Part shown: positions 20,100 to 29,059 of the stretch, piece after piece
How positions within the stretch are numbered: position 1 is the first letter of the stretch
Layout of the letters: every line of letters starts with the position of its first letter
From: Limnohabitans sp. MORI2
GTDB taxonomy: Bacteria > Pseudomonadota > Gammaproteobacteria > Burkholderiales > Burkholderiaceae_C
DNA: 64,000 bases
Reading direction: 5' to 3'
NCBI RefSeq assembly: GCF_027925025.1
Contig: NZ_AP027058.1
Location: 1,364,001-1,428,000, forward strand
Program-made: the position numbers and the translations under genes
Notes under the pieces: generated by a model
What the model saw: only the letters and a program-made list of their open reading frames with translations
Databases searched by the model: none
Told to the model about the DNA's origin: nothing

Positions 20100-21269
20100 C
20101 TACATGGCCGCTTGCAGCATCTCGCGGTATTCCTCTGGCGTGGTCAAACGTGGGTTGGTTTTGTGGCAATGGTCAGCCATCGCGCCTTCGATGATTTTGT
20201 CAAACCATGAGGCTTCCACGCCCATCTCGGCCAAGCCTTTGGGCAGGCCTAAACGGGCGTTCATGGCGGTGATGGCTTGGGCAATCGACTCAGCCGCTTC
20301 GAACGCGTGGTGTATTTCTCCTAAGCCCATCGCATAGGCCATGCGCTGCATGCGGCGTTCTTTTTGAACTGACTCAGCTTTAGCGTTGAAGCGCACGACA
20401 GCAGGCAAGAACATGGCGTTCAATGTGCCGTGGTGCAAGCGTGGGTTCACGCCACCCAAACTATGGCTGAGCGAATGCACGCAGCCCAAGCCTTTTTGAA
20501 ACGCCATGGCGCCTTGCATAGAGGCGCTCATCATGTTCAGGCGTGCCTCACGGTCTTGGCCGTTATTTGTGGCACGTTCGATGTGCGCCCAGCCACGCGT
20601 GAGGCCATCCAGTGCAATGCCATCTGCAGGCGGGTTAAACGGCGCGGCCATGAAGGTTTCCATGCAGTGGGCAATGGCATCCATGCCAGTGGCAGCGGTG
20701 AGGGCAGGGGGCAAACCGAGGGTGAGCTCGGGGTCGAGCAAGGCGGCCTTTGGCACCAAATGCCACGAGTGAAAACCCAGCTTGCGCCCATCGTTCACGA
20801 TGACGATGGCCCCACGCGCCACCTCGCTGCCTGTGCCTGCCGTGGTGGGCACGGCGATGATGGGTGACACAGCGGGTGTGATTTTGAGCGAGCCACCTTC
20901 AATAGTGGCGTAGGTTTTGAGCGGGCCTTCGTGCGTTGCAGCAATGGCCACGCCTTTGGCGCAGTCGATGGATGAGCCGCCGCCCACCGCAATGAGACCG
21001 TCGCACTGATGCGCGTGGTACACCGCCACCGCGGCACGAACCGCGGCCTCGGTCGGGTTGGATGGGGTTTGGTCAAACACCGCGACCTGTTCAATACCGT
21101 GATGGTCATGCAACGCATCCAGCGCTATTTGCAAAATGCCCACAGCTTTGACGCCTTGGTCGGTCACGATGAGGGGTCGCTTGATGTTGGCCTTTTCACA
21201 CTCGGCCCCAAGGGTCGCGAGCACGCCAAAGTCAATCTGGATGTTGGTGAGGTAGAGGATTTGAGCCAT
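20100..21269 (-). CDS. Iron-containing alcohol dehydrogenase
   Basis: A 389-residue family III (Fe-dependent) dehydrogenase. The NAD(P)-binding loop is AVGGGSSIDCAKG (about residues 95-107), TTAGTGSE is conserved, and metal ligands lie in GMDAIAHCMETF, GCVHSLSHSLGG and PRLHHGTLNA. It probably interconverts an alcohol or aldehyde or a hydroxy-acid semialdehyde; the substrate is unknown. Its start lies only 39 bp from that of the divergent esterase gene, so the two promoters must overlap each other or the coding ends. Confidence 0.9.
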   Translation of the reverse strand: MAQILYLTNIQIDFGVLATLGAECEKANIKRPLIVTDQGVKAVGILQIALDALHDHHGIEQVAVFDQTPSNPTEAAVRAAVAVYHAHQCDGLIAVGGGSSIDCAKGVAIAATHEGPLKTYATIEGGSLKITPAVSPIIAVPTTAGTGSEVARGAIVIVNDGRKLGFHSWHLVPKAALLDPELTLGLPPALTAATGMDAIAHCMETFMAAPFNPPADGIALDGLTRGWAHIERATNNGQDREARLNMMSASMQGAMAFQKGLGCVHSLSHSLGGVNPRLHHGTLNAMFLPAVVRFNAKAESVQKERRMQRMAYAMGLGEIHHAFEAAESIAQAITAMNARLGLPKGLAEMGVEASWFDKIIEGAMADHCHKTNPRLTTPEEYREMLQAAM

Positions 21270-21308
21270 GGCACACTATAAAAGCCGAATCCAAAAAAGC
21301 AAATCCAA

Positions 21309-22262
21309 ATGAGTCACCCACGTAACCCGCAAAGCCTGCTAACCCCCGCCATGCGCGATGTGCTGCATGCCATTGCCAAAGCAGGCCGCCCGCCGATGGC
21401 GCTGCTGACGCCCGAGCAAGCCAAGCAAGCCTTCGCGCTCGGTGCAGGCGTGCTGGAAATCAATGCTCACAAAATGGCGCGTGATGACACGCTGCATATC
21501 CCTGCGCGCGATGGCTCTACCTTGCGGGCCAAACTGTGGGCCGAACACGCCAAGCCCAACCTACCCGTGCTGTTGTACTTTCATGGCGGCGGCTTCACAG
21601 TCGGCAGCCCCGAAACCCACGAAGTGCTGTGCAAACACTTGGCTCATTTGGCGCACTGCGCGGTCGTGTCGTTGGACTATCGACTTGCACCTGAGTTCAC
21701 ATTCCCCACGGCGCACAACGATGCGTTTGACGCGTTGCAATGGCTCGCAGCCAACGCACCCGACTTAGGCCTCGACGCCACACGCATCGCCATTGGCGGT
21801 GACAGCGCAGGTGGCACATTGACCGCATCGACTGCCATTGCAGCGCGCGATGCAAGCATTGACCTCAAGCTCCAACTCATGTTCTACCCAGGCTGCTCGC
21901 CTGAGTACTTGGCGTCAGCGCATACGTTTGAGAAAGGCTTCTTGCTAGAAAAAGCCAGCATCGAATACTTTTACGGCCACTACATTCCCAACCTGGAAGA
22001 CCGAGAAAACCCACGCTTTTCGCCCATGCTCGCCGATGTGTCGGGCGTTGCGCCTGCGTGGTTGGGCTTGGCCGAGTGCGACCCCATCGTGGATGAAGGC
22101 ATCGCCTATGCAGACCATCTGCGTTTGAGCGGCGTGCCTGTGGACTTAGAAATTTACAAAGGCGTGGTGCACAGCTTCATTCAAATGGGCCGTGTCATTC
22201 CAGAGGCGCTGACCGCGCACATGGATGCGGCGCGTGCTTTGCGGCATGCGTTTGGGCTGTAA
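21309..22262 (+). CDS. Alpha/beta-hydrolase of the hormone-sensitive lipase family
   Basis: A 317-residue esterase. The oxyanion motif HGGGFTVGS (about residues 96-104) and the nucleophile elbow GGDSAGGTL (about 164-172) define the HSL (GDXG) family. The acid lies in ECDPIVDEG and the histidine in GVVHSFIQMG. No signal peptide is visible, so it is intracellular. A TATAAA hexamer at 21276-21281 could be its -10. It is divergent from the alcohol dehydrogenase, which could act on alcohols released by this enzyme; that link is inference. Confidence 0.88.
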   Translation: MSHPRNPQSLLTPAMRDVLHAIAKAGRPPMALLTPEQAKQAFALGAGVLEINAHKMARDDTLHIPARDGSTLRAKLWAEHAKPNLPVLLYFHGGGFTVGSPETHEVLCKHLAHLAHCAVVSLDYRLAPEFTFPTAHNDAFDALQWLAANAPDLGLDATRIAIGGDSAGGTLTASTAIAARDASIDLKLQLMFYPGCSPEYLASAHTFEKGFLLEKASIEYFYGHYIPNLEDRENPRFSPMLADVSGVAPAWLGLAECDPIVDEGIAYADHLRLSGVPVDLEIYKGVVHSFIQMGRVIPEALTAHMDAARALRHAFGL

Positions 22263-22272
22263 GCTGAAGTCG

Positions 22273-22713
22273 ATGACTTACATAGAAATTGGCGAATGGG
22301 CTTTGATGCAAAACGCGGCACAAGCCGTGCGCACAGCTGTGTTTGTTCACGAGCAAGGCATTACACCCGCGGATGAGTGGGACGCAGACGATGCCACTGC
22401 CTTGCATGCCGTGTTGTTTGATGTGAATGGCCAAGCGTTGGGCAACGCACGTTTGCTGCAACCTTCGGCGACCGTGGCCAAGGTAGGGCGTATGGCAGTT
22501 CTCAAAGATGCACGAGGCAAGGGCTATGGGGCAAGGTTGCTACAGGCCTTGATTCGCTACGCACGACAAAGGGGTCACAAAGAGGTACGCCTGAGTGCGC
22601 AACGCACAGCCGAAGGCTTTTATGCAGCGTATGGTTTTGTGGTTGCGGGGGAACCGTTTGATGAAGTGGGGATACCGCATGTGGAGATGTGTTTGATGTT
22701 GGTCAAAACGTAA
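22273..22713 (+). CDS. GNAT family N-acetyltransferase (ElaA/YjcF-like)
   Basis: A 146-residue acetyltransferase. VFVHEQGITPADEWDADD is typical of the ElaA/YjcF subgroup, and the acetyl-CoA binding segment VGRMAVLKDARGKGYGARLL is clear, followed by AQRTAEGFYAAYGFV. The frame is open upstream into the esterase gene, but the ATG at 22273, ten nt after the esterase stop, begins the domain. The acceptor is unknown. Confidence 0.87.
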   Translation: MTYIEIGEWALMQNAAQAVRTAVFVHEQGITPADEWDADDATALHAVLFDVNGQALGNARLLQPSATVAKVGRMAVLKDARGKGYGARLLQALIRYARQRGHKEVRLSAQRTAEGFYAAYGFVVAGEPFDEVGIPHVEMCLMLVKT

Positions 22714-22754
22714 AACCACAAAGGCTTTTACGATCACTTAACAAATAGCTGTCT

Positions 22755-22868
22755 ATGTTCAAAATTCTTAAAGTCCTTACCCTTACTTTCTTTCTTCTAC
22801 TCAGTGCGTGTGGTGGCTCAAGCAGCAATTCGGATGAAAATTTCACCGTCACAGCCACTGGTCGTTAA
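22755..22868 (+). CDS. Tiny predicted lipoprotein, 37 residues
   Basis: A short ORF (ATG at 22755, TAA at 22866) encoding a lysine-containing N-terminus MFKILK, a hydrophobic run of about ten residues and a textbook lipobox LLSAC, then GGSSSNSDENFTVTATGR to the stop. The mature lipopeptide would have about 18 residues. It lies 18 nt before the next gene and probably shares its transcript. It could be a genuine small lipoprotein or the remnant of a longer one; the intact lipobox and spacing favour a real gene. Confidence 0.6.
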   Translation: MFKILKVLTLTFFLLLSACGGSSSNSDENFTVTATGR

Positions 22869-22886
22869 GTCATACAGGCCTAGCTC

Positions 22887-23732
22887 ATGAACAGATTTTT
22901 GGTTGTTCTTTTTTTATTGGCATTGACTCAGCTTGCTAAAGCCCAGTCTAGTTGCAATACCGTGAATGGTGAAATCACTGACACAAACGCCAACTGCATG
23001 GCTGAGCCTAAAGAGCTCTACATCACGATTTACAAGCTTGGATTGTGTACAACCCCACCTGCAGCGCCTACGGCTAGCACCGCCATTGAATTCTCTCGAT
23101 GCGCCATCATTTTTGAAAACAGCTCAGGAGCTCGGGTCAGAATTATCAAAGGCATCCCAACAAAACTAGACGGTGTGGTGAAGCGCCCATCGAACGGGAC
23201 TTATTCATATTCATTTGCTGTTCTTTCACCGTATTCAGAAATTAAAACTATTTTGAGGTTCGATCAAGATCGACAAAATTACCCAGCGGCAGGACAAACA
23301 GCGACAAGTGGTAGGGTCTGCTGGTCACGAGCAGGACGCTTTTATTCAAATCGCATAGGGCACATCAGTGATTTAGTTGATTGCGGATCAAACGTAGGCT
23401 CTAGCTATGGATTTACAACGCAAGTGTCTAATGCTCTTGGTGCTGATGGCTCAGGAAACGGCGATGTCAGTCGAGATTTTGGTGTACTCACCGGGTACCT
23501 TGTTCAATCAAATTACAAGTTGGCAACCTCTATTCCAAACGATATTGGAACAATTGATAAGTTAGTGGCAGTCATACCGATGACGACACCTTTGACTGTG
23601 ACAAGAGCTACAAAAGGCATGGACTTTTCTGCATCAATCAGCACAGGTGCAATGATCGAAATGAACAATTTAAGCACGACGATTGAGTCTTTTGGACAAG
23701 GTCAGTTACTGCCCATCTTCACGCTTTACTGA
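22887..23732 (+). CDS. Secreted protein of unknown function
   Basis: A 281-residue protein with a Sec signal peptide (LVVLFLLALTQLAKAQ, cleavage near residue 19). The mature chain has six cysteines (contexts SSC, NANC, LGLC, SRC, RVCW, VDCG), consistent with disulfides in the periplasm or outside. It is rich in Ser, Thr, Asn and Gly, and probably strand-rich. No family was recognised. It sits between a 37-residue lipoprotein and a predicted outer-membrane barrel. Base composition is visibly more A/T-rich than the housekeeping genes. Confidence 0.75.
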   Translation: MNRFLVVLFLLALTQLAKAQSSCNTVNGEITDTNANCMAEPKELYITIYKLGLCTTPPAAPTASTAIEFSRCAIIFENSSGARVRIIKGIPTKLDGVVKRPSNGTYSYSFAVLSPYSEIKTILRFDQDRQNYPAAGQTATSGRVCWSRAGRFYSNRIGHISDLVDCGSNVGSSYGFTTQVSNALGADGSGNGDVSRDFGVLTGYLVQSNYKLATSIPNDIGTIDKLVAVIPMTTPLTVTRATKGMDFSASISTGAMIEMNNLSTTIESFGQGQLLPIFTLY

Positions 23733-23802
23733 CTGATGGCTATTCAGTTTTGAATTTTTAGCCATGCGAAAATGACTTCAATCTTTTCTTAAAAATAACT
23801 CC

Positions 23803-24525
23803 ATGAAAATCATCAATCGCTTGTGGCCCATCACTTTCGTCATAACGAGCACATTGACCTTAAGCACCAGTGCAATTGCAGCTGATTTAACAAACTTCAG
23901 CACACTCAACCAAACAGAATTCCTAGCGTTGAGCAAAGACTTGGCAGCAACAACCAGCACCAAGGCCATCGAACCCGCTGCGCCCTTGGGTATCTCAGGT
24001 TTTGACATCAGCGGGTCAGCGTCATTCACCCAAACACAAGCAGGCGACGCTTGGCGCAAAGTGTCTGGAAGCAATACAGATACCCTGACTCAAACCAAAC
24101 TGTCGGTGAGCAAAGGTTTGTCTGGCGGCTGGGACGTGGGTGGCTTTGTGTCCAAAGTGGCATCCACCAACGTGTCAGCATCTGGCGTGCATATCAAATA
24201 TGCATTGCTAGAAGGCAATGCCATCACACCAGCCATCGCCGTACGCGGTAGCCACAGTCGTATGGGTGGCGTGTCGGGCATGGAATTGAACAACACAGGT
24301 TTAGATGTGTTGATCTCTAAAGGCTTTGTGGGATTCACGCCCTATGCAGGTGTGGGCACGGTTTATTCAAATGCCAAAGCCACGGGCAAGAATGATGAGA
24401 GCTTCACACAAAGCAAATCATTTGTCGGTGTGAGCTGGAACGTCTTGCTGCTCAACCTCTCCGCCGAGTACGACCGTACTGGCAAAAACACATCAGTCGG
24501 CATCAAAGCTGGCGTGCGTTTCTAA
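23803..24525 (+). CDS. Predicted outer-membrane beta-barrel protein of unknown function
   Basis: A 240-residue protein with a signal peptide ending near AIAA (residues 1-27). After a linker rich in Ala and Thr come alternating amphipathic strands (for example SGFDISGSASFTQT, GWDVGGFVSKV, FTPYAGVGTVYSNA, LLNLSAEYDRT), and the last residue is phenylalanine (GIKAGVRF), the usual BAM recognition end. An eight-strand barrel would fit the size. No family name is supported. It is convergent with ygfZ, 13 bp away. Confidence 0.72.
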   Translation: MKIINRLWPITFVITSTLTLSTSAIAADLTNFSTLNQTEFLALSKDLAATTSTKAIEPAAPLGISGFDISGSASFTQTQAGDAWRKVSGSNTDTLTQTKLSVSKGLSGGWDVGGFVSKVASTNVSASGVHIKYALLEGNAITPAIAVRGSHSRMGGVSGMELNNTGLDVLISKGFVGFTPYAGVGTVYSNAKATGKNDESFTQSKSFVGVSWNVLLLNLSAEYDRTGKNTSVGIKAGVRF

Positions 24526-24538
24526 ACGGCCCTGCAGA

Positions 24539-25477
24539 TCAAATGTCGTCGCGCAGCGCATAGGGCAGCGGTAGCAGGCTCAGCACGGGGCCATCTGCAG
24601 CACCTAAATGCAAGCTGCTGTTTTCAGTGGCACTGAGTTGCAGCTCCAGCACTGCCACATGGCAAGCACCATCGCTCGCGGCCTGCGCCACGAGGCCGCA
24701 AGGCTGGGTGGCGTCTATGCTTGAAAACACTTCTTGACCAGCAGCCATGGCCACTGCGCCTTGCCCAATGAACGCGCGGCGTTTCAAGGTACCGCGAAAT
24801 TGGCTCCGGGCCACCACCTCTTGGCCGGGATAACAGCCCTTTTTGAAGTTCACACCATCAACAGATTCGTAATTGAGCATCTGTGGCACAAAGGCTTCGA
24901 AGGTGGCGAGCTCAACCCATGCAATACCGCTCATCACTTCGCCCACTTGCCACAGATCAGCGCTGAGGGTCGCTCCGGTTGGTACGGCCACGTCTTTGGG
25001 GGCAATCCAGAAAGCGCGTGGTTGCGCTAGGGCAGGGTAGAGGGTCAACACATCGGCGGCCCCGACCGAATGGCGTTGCCATGCAGCTGTTGATGCGCCG
25101 TTCAAAGCAGCAAGCACGGCATCACCTGCCAAGCCCAACAACTGAAATTCATCGCTGGCATCGCTCAACTTAGCTTTGGCACGCATCACAAACATCGACA
25201 TGCGTTTGACGGTTTGGGCAATCAAGTCTTTGCGACAAATCAGCAGCACTTCCTCGGCAGAACGCTTGTAAACCACAAAGCTTGCCTGCATACGACCTTT
25301 GGCATTGCAAAAAGCGGCCAAACGCGATTGGCCTGCTTTCATCAACAGCACATCGTTGGTGAGTTGGTTGTGCAAAAAGCTGGCTGCATCTGCGCCCGCT
25401 GCGCGGATGATGCCGAGGTGAGGCAGGGGAGCGATGCCGTTCAAAGGCGCGGAGACTGAAAAAGTGTTCAATGACAT
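24539..25477 (-). CDS. ygfZ: Folate-dependent iron-sulfur protein YgfZ
   Basis: A 312-residue GcvT-fold protein with the YgfZ signature KGCYPGQEVVARSQFRG (about residues 226-242), which includes the conserved cysteine. YgfZ uses folate to help maintain or repair iron-sulfur enzymes such as MiaB. The start is divergent from mltG, with about 50 bp between the genes. The ygfZ-mltG-tmk-holB neighbourhood is common in Burkholderiales. Confidence 0.93.
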   Translation of the reverse strand: MSLNTFSVSAPLNGIAPLPHLGIIRAAGADAASFLHNQLTNDVLLMKAGQSRLAAFCNAKGRMQASFVVYKRSAEEVLLICRKDLIAQTVKRMSMFVMRAKAKLSDASDEFQLLGLAGDAVLAALNGASTAAWQRHSVGAADVLTLYPALAQPRAFWIAPKDVAVPTGATLSADLWQVGEVMSGIAWVELATFEAFVPQMLNYESVDGVNFKKGCYPGQEVVARSQFRGTLKRRAFIGQGAVAMAAGQEVFSSIDATQPCGLVAQAASDGACHVAVLELQLSATENSSLHLGAADGPVLSLLPLPYALRDDI

Positions 25478-25527
25478 GACTGAATTATCATGCCCGTTGG
25501 ATTAACGTGATTGAACATAGGGTTGTG

Positions 25528-26529
25528 ATGCGGCTCATCAAACGAATCTTTTGGACAGTGCTGAGCCTGATGCTGCTCCTGACAGCTGTTTCTGGCTGGT
25601 GGGTCTTGCAACCCCTGTCATTGAAGTCATCCACGATTGATTTGTCGATTGAGCCCCAGACGCCCGTGCGCGGCATTGCTCAAGCTGTGGCGGATGCGGG
25701 CGTCGAGGCGCAACCTCTCGTGCTGTACGCTTTTTTCCGAGTCAGTGGGCAATCGCGCAAGCTACGCGCTGGCAGCTACGAACTGAACGAAGGCAATACC
25801 CCACTTGATTTGCTGCGCAAACTCAGCCGTGGCGAAGAAAGCCTTAAAGCAGTGAGCTTGATTGACGGTTGGACGTTTCGCCAATTCCGAGCAGCCCTCA
25901 ACAAAGCCGAAGGCTTGAAGCACGACACCAAAGATTTGAGCGATGAACAAATCATGGCCCAGCTGGGCATGCCCGGCGTGGCCCCTGAGGGCCGATTTTT
26001 CCCGGACACCTACACCTACGGCAAAGGCACGTCAGAGCTGCGCGTGATGCAACGCGCGGCCAACGCCATGACCAAACAACTGGCCGCTGCTTGGGGCCAA
26101 CGCCACTCGGACATACAAATCAAAACCATCGATGAAGCCTTGATCTTGGCCAGCATCGTTGAAAAAGAAACTGGTCGTGAGAGCGACCGCACCACCATCA
26201 GCCGCGTGTTTCACAACCGTTTGGCTGTTGATATGCCGCTGCAAACGGACCCCACTGTGATTTACGGCATGTTCGACAACTTCGATGGCAATCTGCGCCG
26301 CGCCGACTTGCGCGCCGATCACCCTTGGAACACCTACACCCGCAAAGGCCTGCCGCCCACGCCGATCGCCATGCCCGGGCGCAACGCGCTCAAAGCGGCG
26401 GTTCAACCTGCGCCGAGCAACGCCTTGTACTTTGTAGCCAAGGGCGACGGCACGAGCCACTTCAGCGCCACGCTGGAAGAGCACAACGCTGCGGTCAATC
26501 GCTACCAACGCAAAGCCGCTGGACAGTGA
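25528..26529 (+). CDS. mltG: Endolytic peptidoglycan transglycosylase MltG
   Basis: A 333-residue single-pass inner-membrane enzyme that cuts nascent glycan strands and sets their length. A transmembrane helix lies at residues 6-27, a LysM-like region follows, and the YceG catalytic domain has LILASIVEKETGRESDRTTI with the catalytic glutamate, then GMFDNFDGNLRRADL, HPWNTYTRKGLPPTPIAMPG and LYFVAKGDGTSHFS. The frame also permits a GTG start at 25507; the ATG at 25528 has AGGG about seven nt upstream and was preferred. Confidence 0.94.
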   Translation: MRLIKRIFWTVLSLMLLLTAVSGWWVLQPLSLKSSTIDLSIEPQTPVRGIAQAVADAGVEAQPLVLYAFFRVSGQSRKLRAGSYELNEGNTPLDLLRKLSRGEESLKAVSLIDGWTFRQFRAALNKAEGLKHDTKDLSDEQIMAQLGMPGVAPEGRFFPDTYTYGKGTSELRVMQRAANAMTKQLAAAWGQRHSDIQIKTIDEALILASIVEKETGRESDRTTISRVFHNRLAVDMPLQTDPTVIYGMFDNFDGNLRRADLRADHPWNTYTRKGLPPTPIAMPGRNALKAAVQPAPSNALYFVAKGDGTSHFSATLEEHNAAVNRYQRKAAGQ

Positions 26530-26554
26530 TGCCGAACAGGCAAAATAGCGGGCT

Positions 26555-27196
26555 ATGACAAAAACAGGTCTGTTCATCAGTTTTGAGGGCATCGACGGTG
26601 CGGGTAAATCCACGCACATCGAGGGCTTGGCCGCGGCATTCAAAGCGCAAGGCCGCCAAGTCACGCTCACCCGTGAGCCTGGCGGCACGCCCTTGGCTGA
26701 AAAGCTGCGCGAGCTGGTGTTACATGACGCGATGGACCCGCTGACCGAAGCGTTGCTGGTGTTTGCCGCCCGCCGCGACCACCTGAATCAAGTGATTGAA
26801 CCCGCCTTGGCTCGTGGTGATGTGGTGCTGTGTGACCGCTTCACCGATGCCACCTTTGCCTACCAAGGCGGTGGCCGTGGCTTTGACCTTGATGTACTGC
26901 GTCAGCTGGAACAATGGGTGCAGGGCAGGGCCGAGGGGCTGCGTCAACCCGATGTGACCGTGTGGTTTGAACTCGACCCCGCGATTGCTGCTGAGCGTTT
27001 AGCCAGCGCTCGTGTGCCTGACCGCTTTGAGGCACAACCCGTGGCTTTTTTCCAGCAAGTGTCCGGCGGTTATGCCGCACGCGCTGAAGTCGATGCTCAG
27101 CGCTTTGTGCGCCTGAATGCGGCCCAAACCCGTGAGGCTGTGTGGCAGCAGTTGCACCAGCAGTTTGTGCAGCGTGGTCTGCTCAGTGCCCAGTAA
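26555..27196 (+). CDS. tmk: Thymidylate kinase
   Basis: A 213-residue dTMP kinase that makes dTDP for DNA synthesis. The P-loop is [10 protein letters not shown] (residues 10-19), then [14 protein letters not shown], the DR motif in [17 protein letters not shown] (about 94-110) and a short LID with arginines ([10 protein letters not shown]). The length is normal. It follows mltG by 25 nt. Confidence 0.97.
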   Translation: MTKTGLFISFEGIDGAGKSTHIEGLAAAFKAQGRQVTLTREPGGTPLAEKLRELVLHDAMDPLTEALLVFAARRDHLNQVIEPALARGDVVLCDRFTDATFAYQGGGRGFDLDVLRQLEQWVQGRAEGLRQPDVTVWFELDPAIAAERLASARVPDRFEAQPVAFFQQVSGGYAARAEVDAQRFVRLNAAQTREAVWQQLHQQFVQRGLLSAQ

Positions 27197-27228
27197 GCCA
27201 CGCACACGCCATTCGCGAAACCCGCTGC

Positions 27229-28245
27229 ATGAACGAAACAACCCAAACGCGCCCTGTGTTGAGCCCTTGGATTCAAGGCCAGCTCTCCAAGCTACTGGAG
27301 CGCCGTGGCCATGCTTGGCTGCTGCAAGGCCCATCGGGCTTGGGCCAATACACACTGGGCTTAGAGCTGGCCCGCGCTTGGCTGTGCGAAGCACCGACGA
27401 AACAGGGTGCTTGTTACCAATGCCGCAGTTGCCACGCCGTAGATGTGCGTACCCATGCCGACCTATGCACCTTGATGCCTGAGACCTTGTCGCTAGAGCT
27501 GAACTGGCCCTTGGACGAAAAAACCCAAAAAGACCTCGACGACAAAAAACGCAAGCCCAGCAAAGAGATTCGCGTCGAAGCGGCACGCGAGATGGTGGCA
27601 TTCACCCAACACACCCGCTCAGGTGGGTCGACCAAAGTGGTGTTTGTGTACCCCGCCGAGCGCATGAATCATGTGACGGCCAACACCATCCTCAAAACCT
27701 TGGAAGAACCGCCAGGCGAATGTCGTTTTGTATTGGCCAGCGAAGCTGCCCACCAGCTTTTGCCCACTATTCGTAGCCGCTGCCAAACACACACCATGGT
27801 TTGGCCGACCGAAGCTGAAGCATTGAGCTGGCTGCAAACTCAAGGCGTGTCCGCCGCCGATGCCACCGTGTTGTTGCGTGCTGCGGGCGGGCGTCCCGAA
27901 GATGCGCTCGACCTAGCGAATGCTGGCCTCAGAGCCACCATTTGGGCTGGTTTACCCAAAGCCATCATGCGAGGAGATGTGGGCGCCGTGTCGGATGCCA
28001 CGCCCTCGCAAGCCATCGCCATGTTGCAAAAGTTGTGTCATGACTTGCTGGCCTTACGCACTGGCGGCGAACCACGCTTTTTCATGGCAGCTGATTTGCC
28101 TGCGGCTGGCACGGTGAGTTCACTCACCCAATGGTCCAAAGACTTGATGGACGCAGCCCGTACCTCAGAACACCCGTACAACGCAGGCTTGATGTTTGAA
28201 GCCTTGGTGGCGCGTGCGCAAACCGCCTTGCGCGCCAAAGACTAA
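27229..28245 (+). CDS. holB: DNA polymerase III subunit delta prime
   Basis: A 338-residue clamp-loader subunit. The P-loop position reads GPSGLGQYT with Gln in place of the ATP-binding Lys, as expected for the non-hydrolysing delta-prime. A zinc module follows (ACYQCRSCHAVDVRTHADLC), then NTILKTLEEPPGECRFVLAS and TIRSRCQTH. The start at 27229 was chosen because it begins the domain; the frame extends upstream inside tmk. It lies 32 nt after tmk. Confidence 0.94.
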   Translation: MNETTQTRPVLSPWIQGQLSKLLERRGHAWLLQGPSGLGQYTLGLELARAWLCEAPTKQGACYQCRSCHAVDVRTHADLCTLMPETLSLELNWPLDEKTQKDLDDKKRKPSKEIRVEAAREMVAFTQHTRSGGSTKVVFVYPAERMNHVTANTILKTLEEPPGECRFVLASEAAHQLLPTIRSRCQTHTMVWPTEAEALSWLQTQGVSAADATVLLRAAGGRPEDALDLANAGLRATIWAGLPKAIMRGDVGAVSDATPSQAIAMLQKLCHDLLALRTGGEPRFFMAADLPAAGTVSSLTQWSKDLMDAARTSEHPYNAGLMFEALVARAQTALRAKD

Positions 28246-28264
28246 TTGCGATTGATCTCTTGAC

Positions 28265-29059
28265 ATGTTCACCGACTCCCATTGCCACCTCAATTTTCCA
28301 GAGCTGGTTGAAAACATCCACACCATCCGTGACGACATGGCCAAAGCCCAAGTCACGCGCGCCTTGGTCATCAGCACCACGCTGGAGCGTTTTCCTGAAG
28401 TGCACGGCTTAGCCACGCAGTTCGACAACTTCTGGGCCACCGTGGGCGTGCATCCCGACAACGAAGGCGTGCAAGAGCCCACGCTTGACGACCTTTTGAC
28501 CCGCGCCAAACTACCCAAAGTGGTGGGCATTGGCGAAACCGGCCTTGACTATTACCGCTTGGGCGATCGCACCGTGGCCGACATGGAATGGCAACGCAAC
28601 CGCTTTCGCATCCACATCCAAGCCGCGCAGCAATCCCAGCTGCCTTTGGTCATCCACACCCGCAGCTCATCCGCAGACACCGTGGCGATTTTGAAAGAGC
28701 AAGGCGAAGACGGCTCGGCGGGCAGTGCGGGCGGCGTGTTTCATTGCTTCACCGAGACCTCAGACGTGGCGCGAGCCGGCTTGGACCTGGGGCTTTACAT
28801 CTCGTTTTCAGGCATCTTGACCTTCAAAAATGCCCAAGACTTGCGGGATGTGGCCGCCTTTGTGCCGATGGATCGCATCCTGATTGAGACCGACAGCCCG
28901 TATTTGGCACCTGTCCCGCACCGTGGCAAAACCAACAACCCGTCTTATGTGCCGTTTGTCGCAAAACAGATTGCCGAGATTAAAGGTCTGTCAGTGGAGG
29001 CGGTGGCAGAGGCAACCAGCCGTAACTTTGACCAGCTTTTCAGCGAGGTTCTCAGATGA
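28265..29059 (+). CDS. tatD: TatD family metal-dependent deoxyribonuclease
   Basis: A 264-residue TIM-barrel hydrolase (YcfH/TatD type). Metal ligands are visible in TDSHCHLNF at the start, GIGETGLDYYR (about residues 91-101), VIHTRSS, FHCFTE and the final aspartate in IETDSPYLAP. It is 19 nt downstream of holB, a very common arrangement. Its stop codon overlaps the start of the ankyrin gene as ATGA. Confidence 0.94.
   Translation: MFTDSHCHLNFPELVENIHTIRDDMAKAQVTRALVISTTLERFPEVHGLATQFDNFWATVGVHPDNEGVQEPTLDDLLTRAKLPKVVGIGETGLDYYRLGDRTVADMEWQRNRFRIHIQAAQQSQLPLVIHTRSSSADTVAILKEQGEDGSAGSAGGVFHCFTETSDVARAGLDLGLYISFSGILTFKNAQDLRDVAAFVPMDRILIETDSPYLAPVPHRGKTNNPSYVPFVAKQIAEIKGLSVEAVAEATSRNFDQLFSEVLR

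Noticed and set aside
22714..24538. A prophage or mobile-element fragment in the A/T-richer envelope interval
   Set aside because: No integrase, transposase, repeats or tRNA target were seen; composition alone does not support a mobile element.
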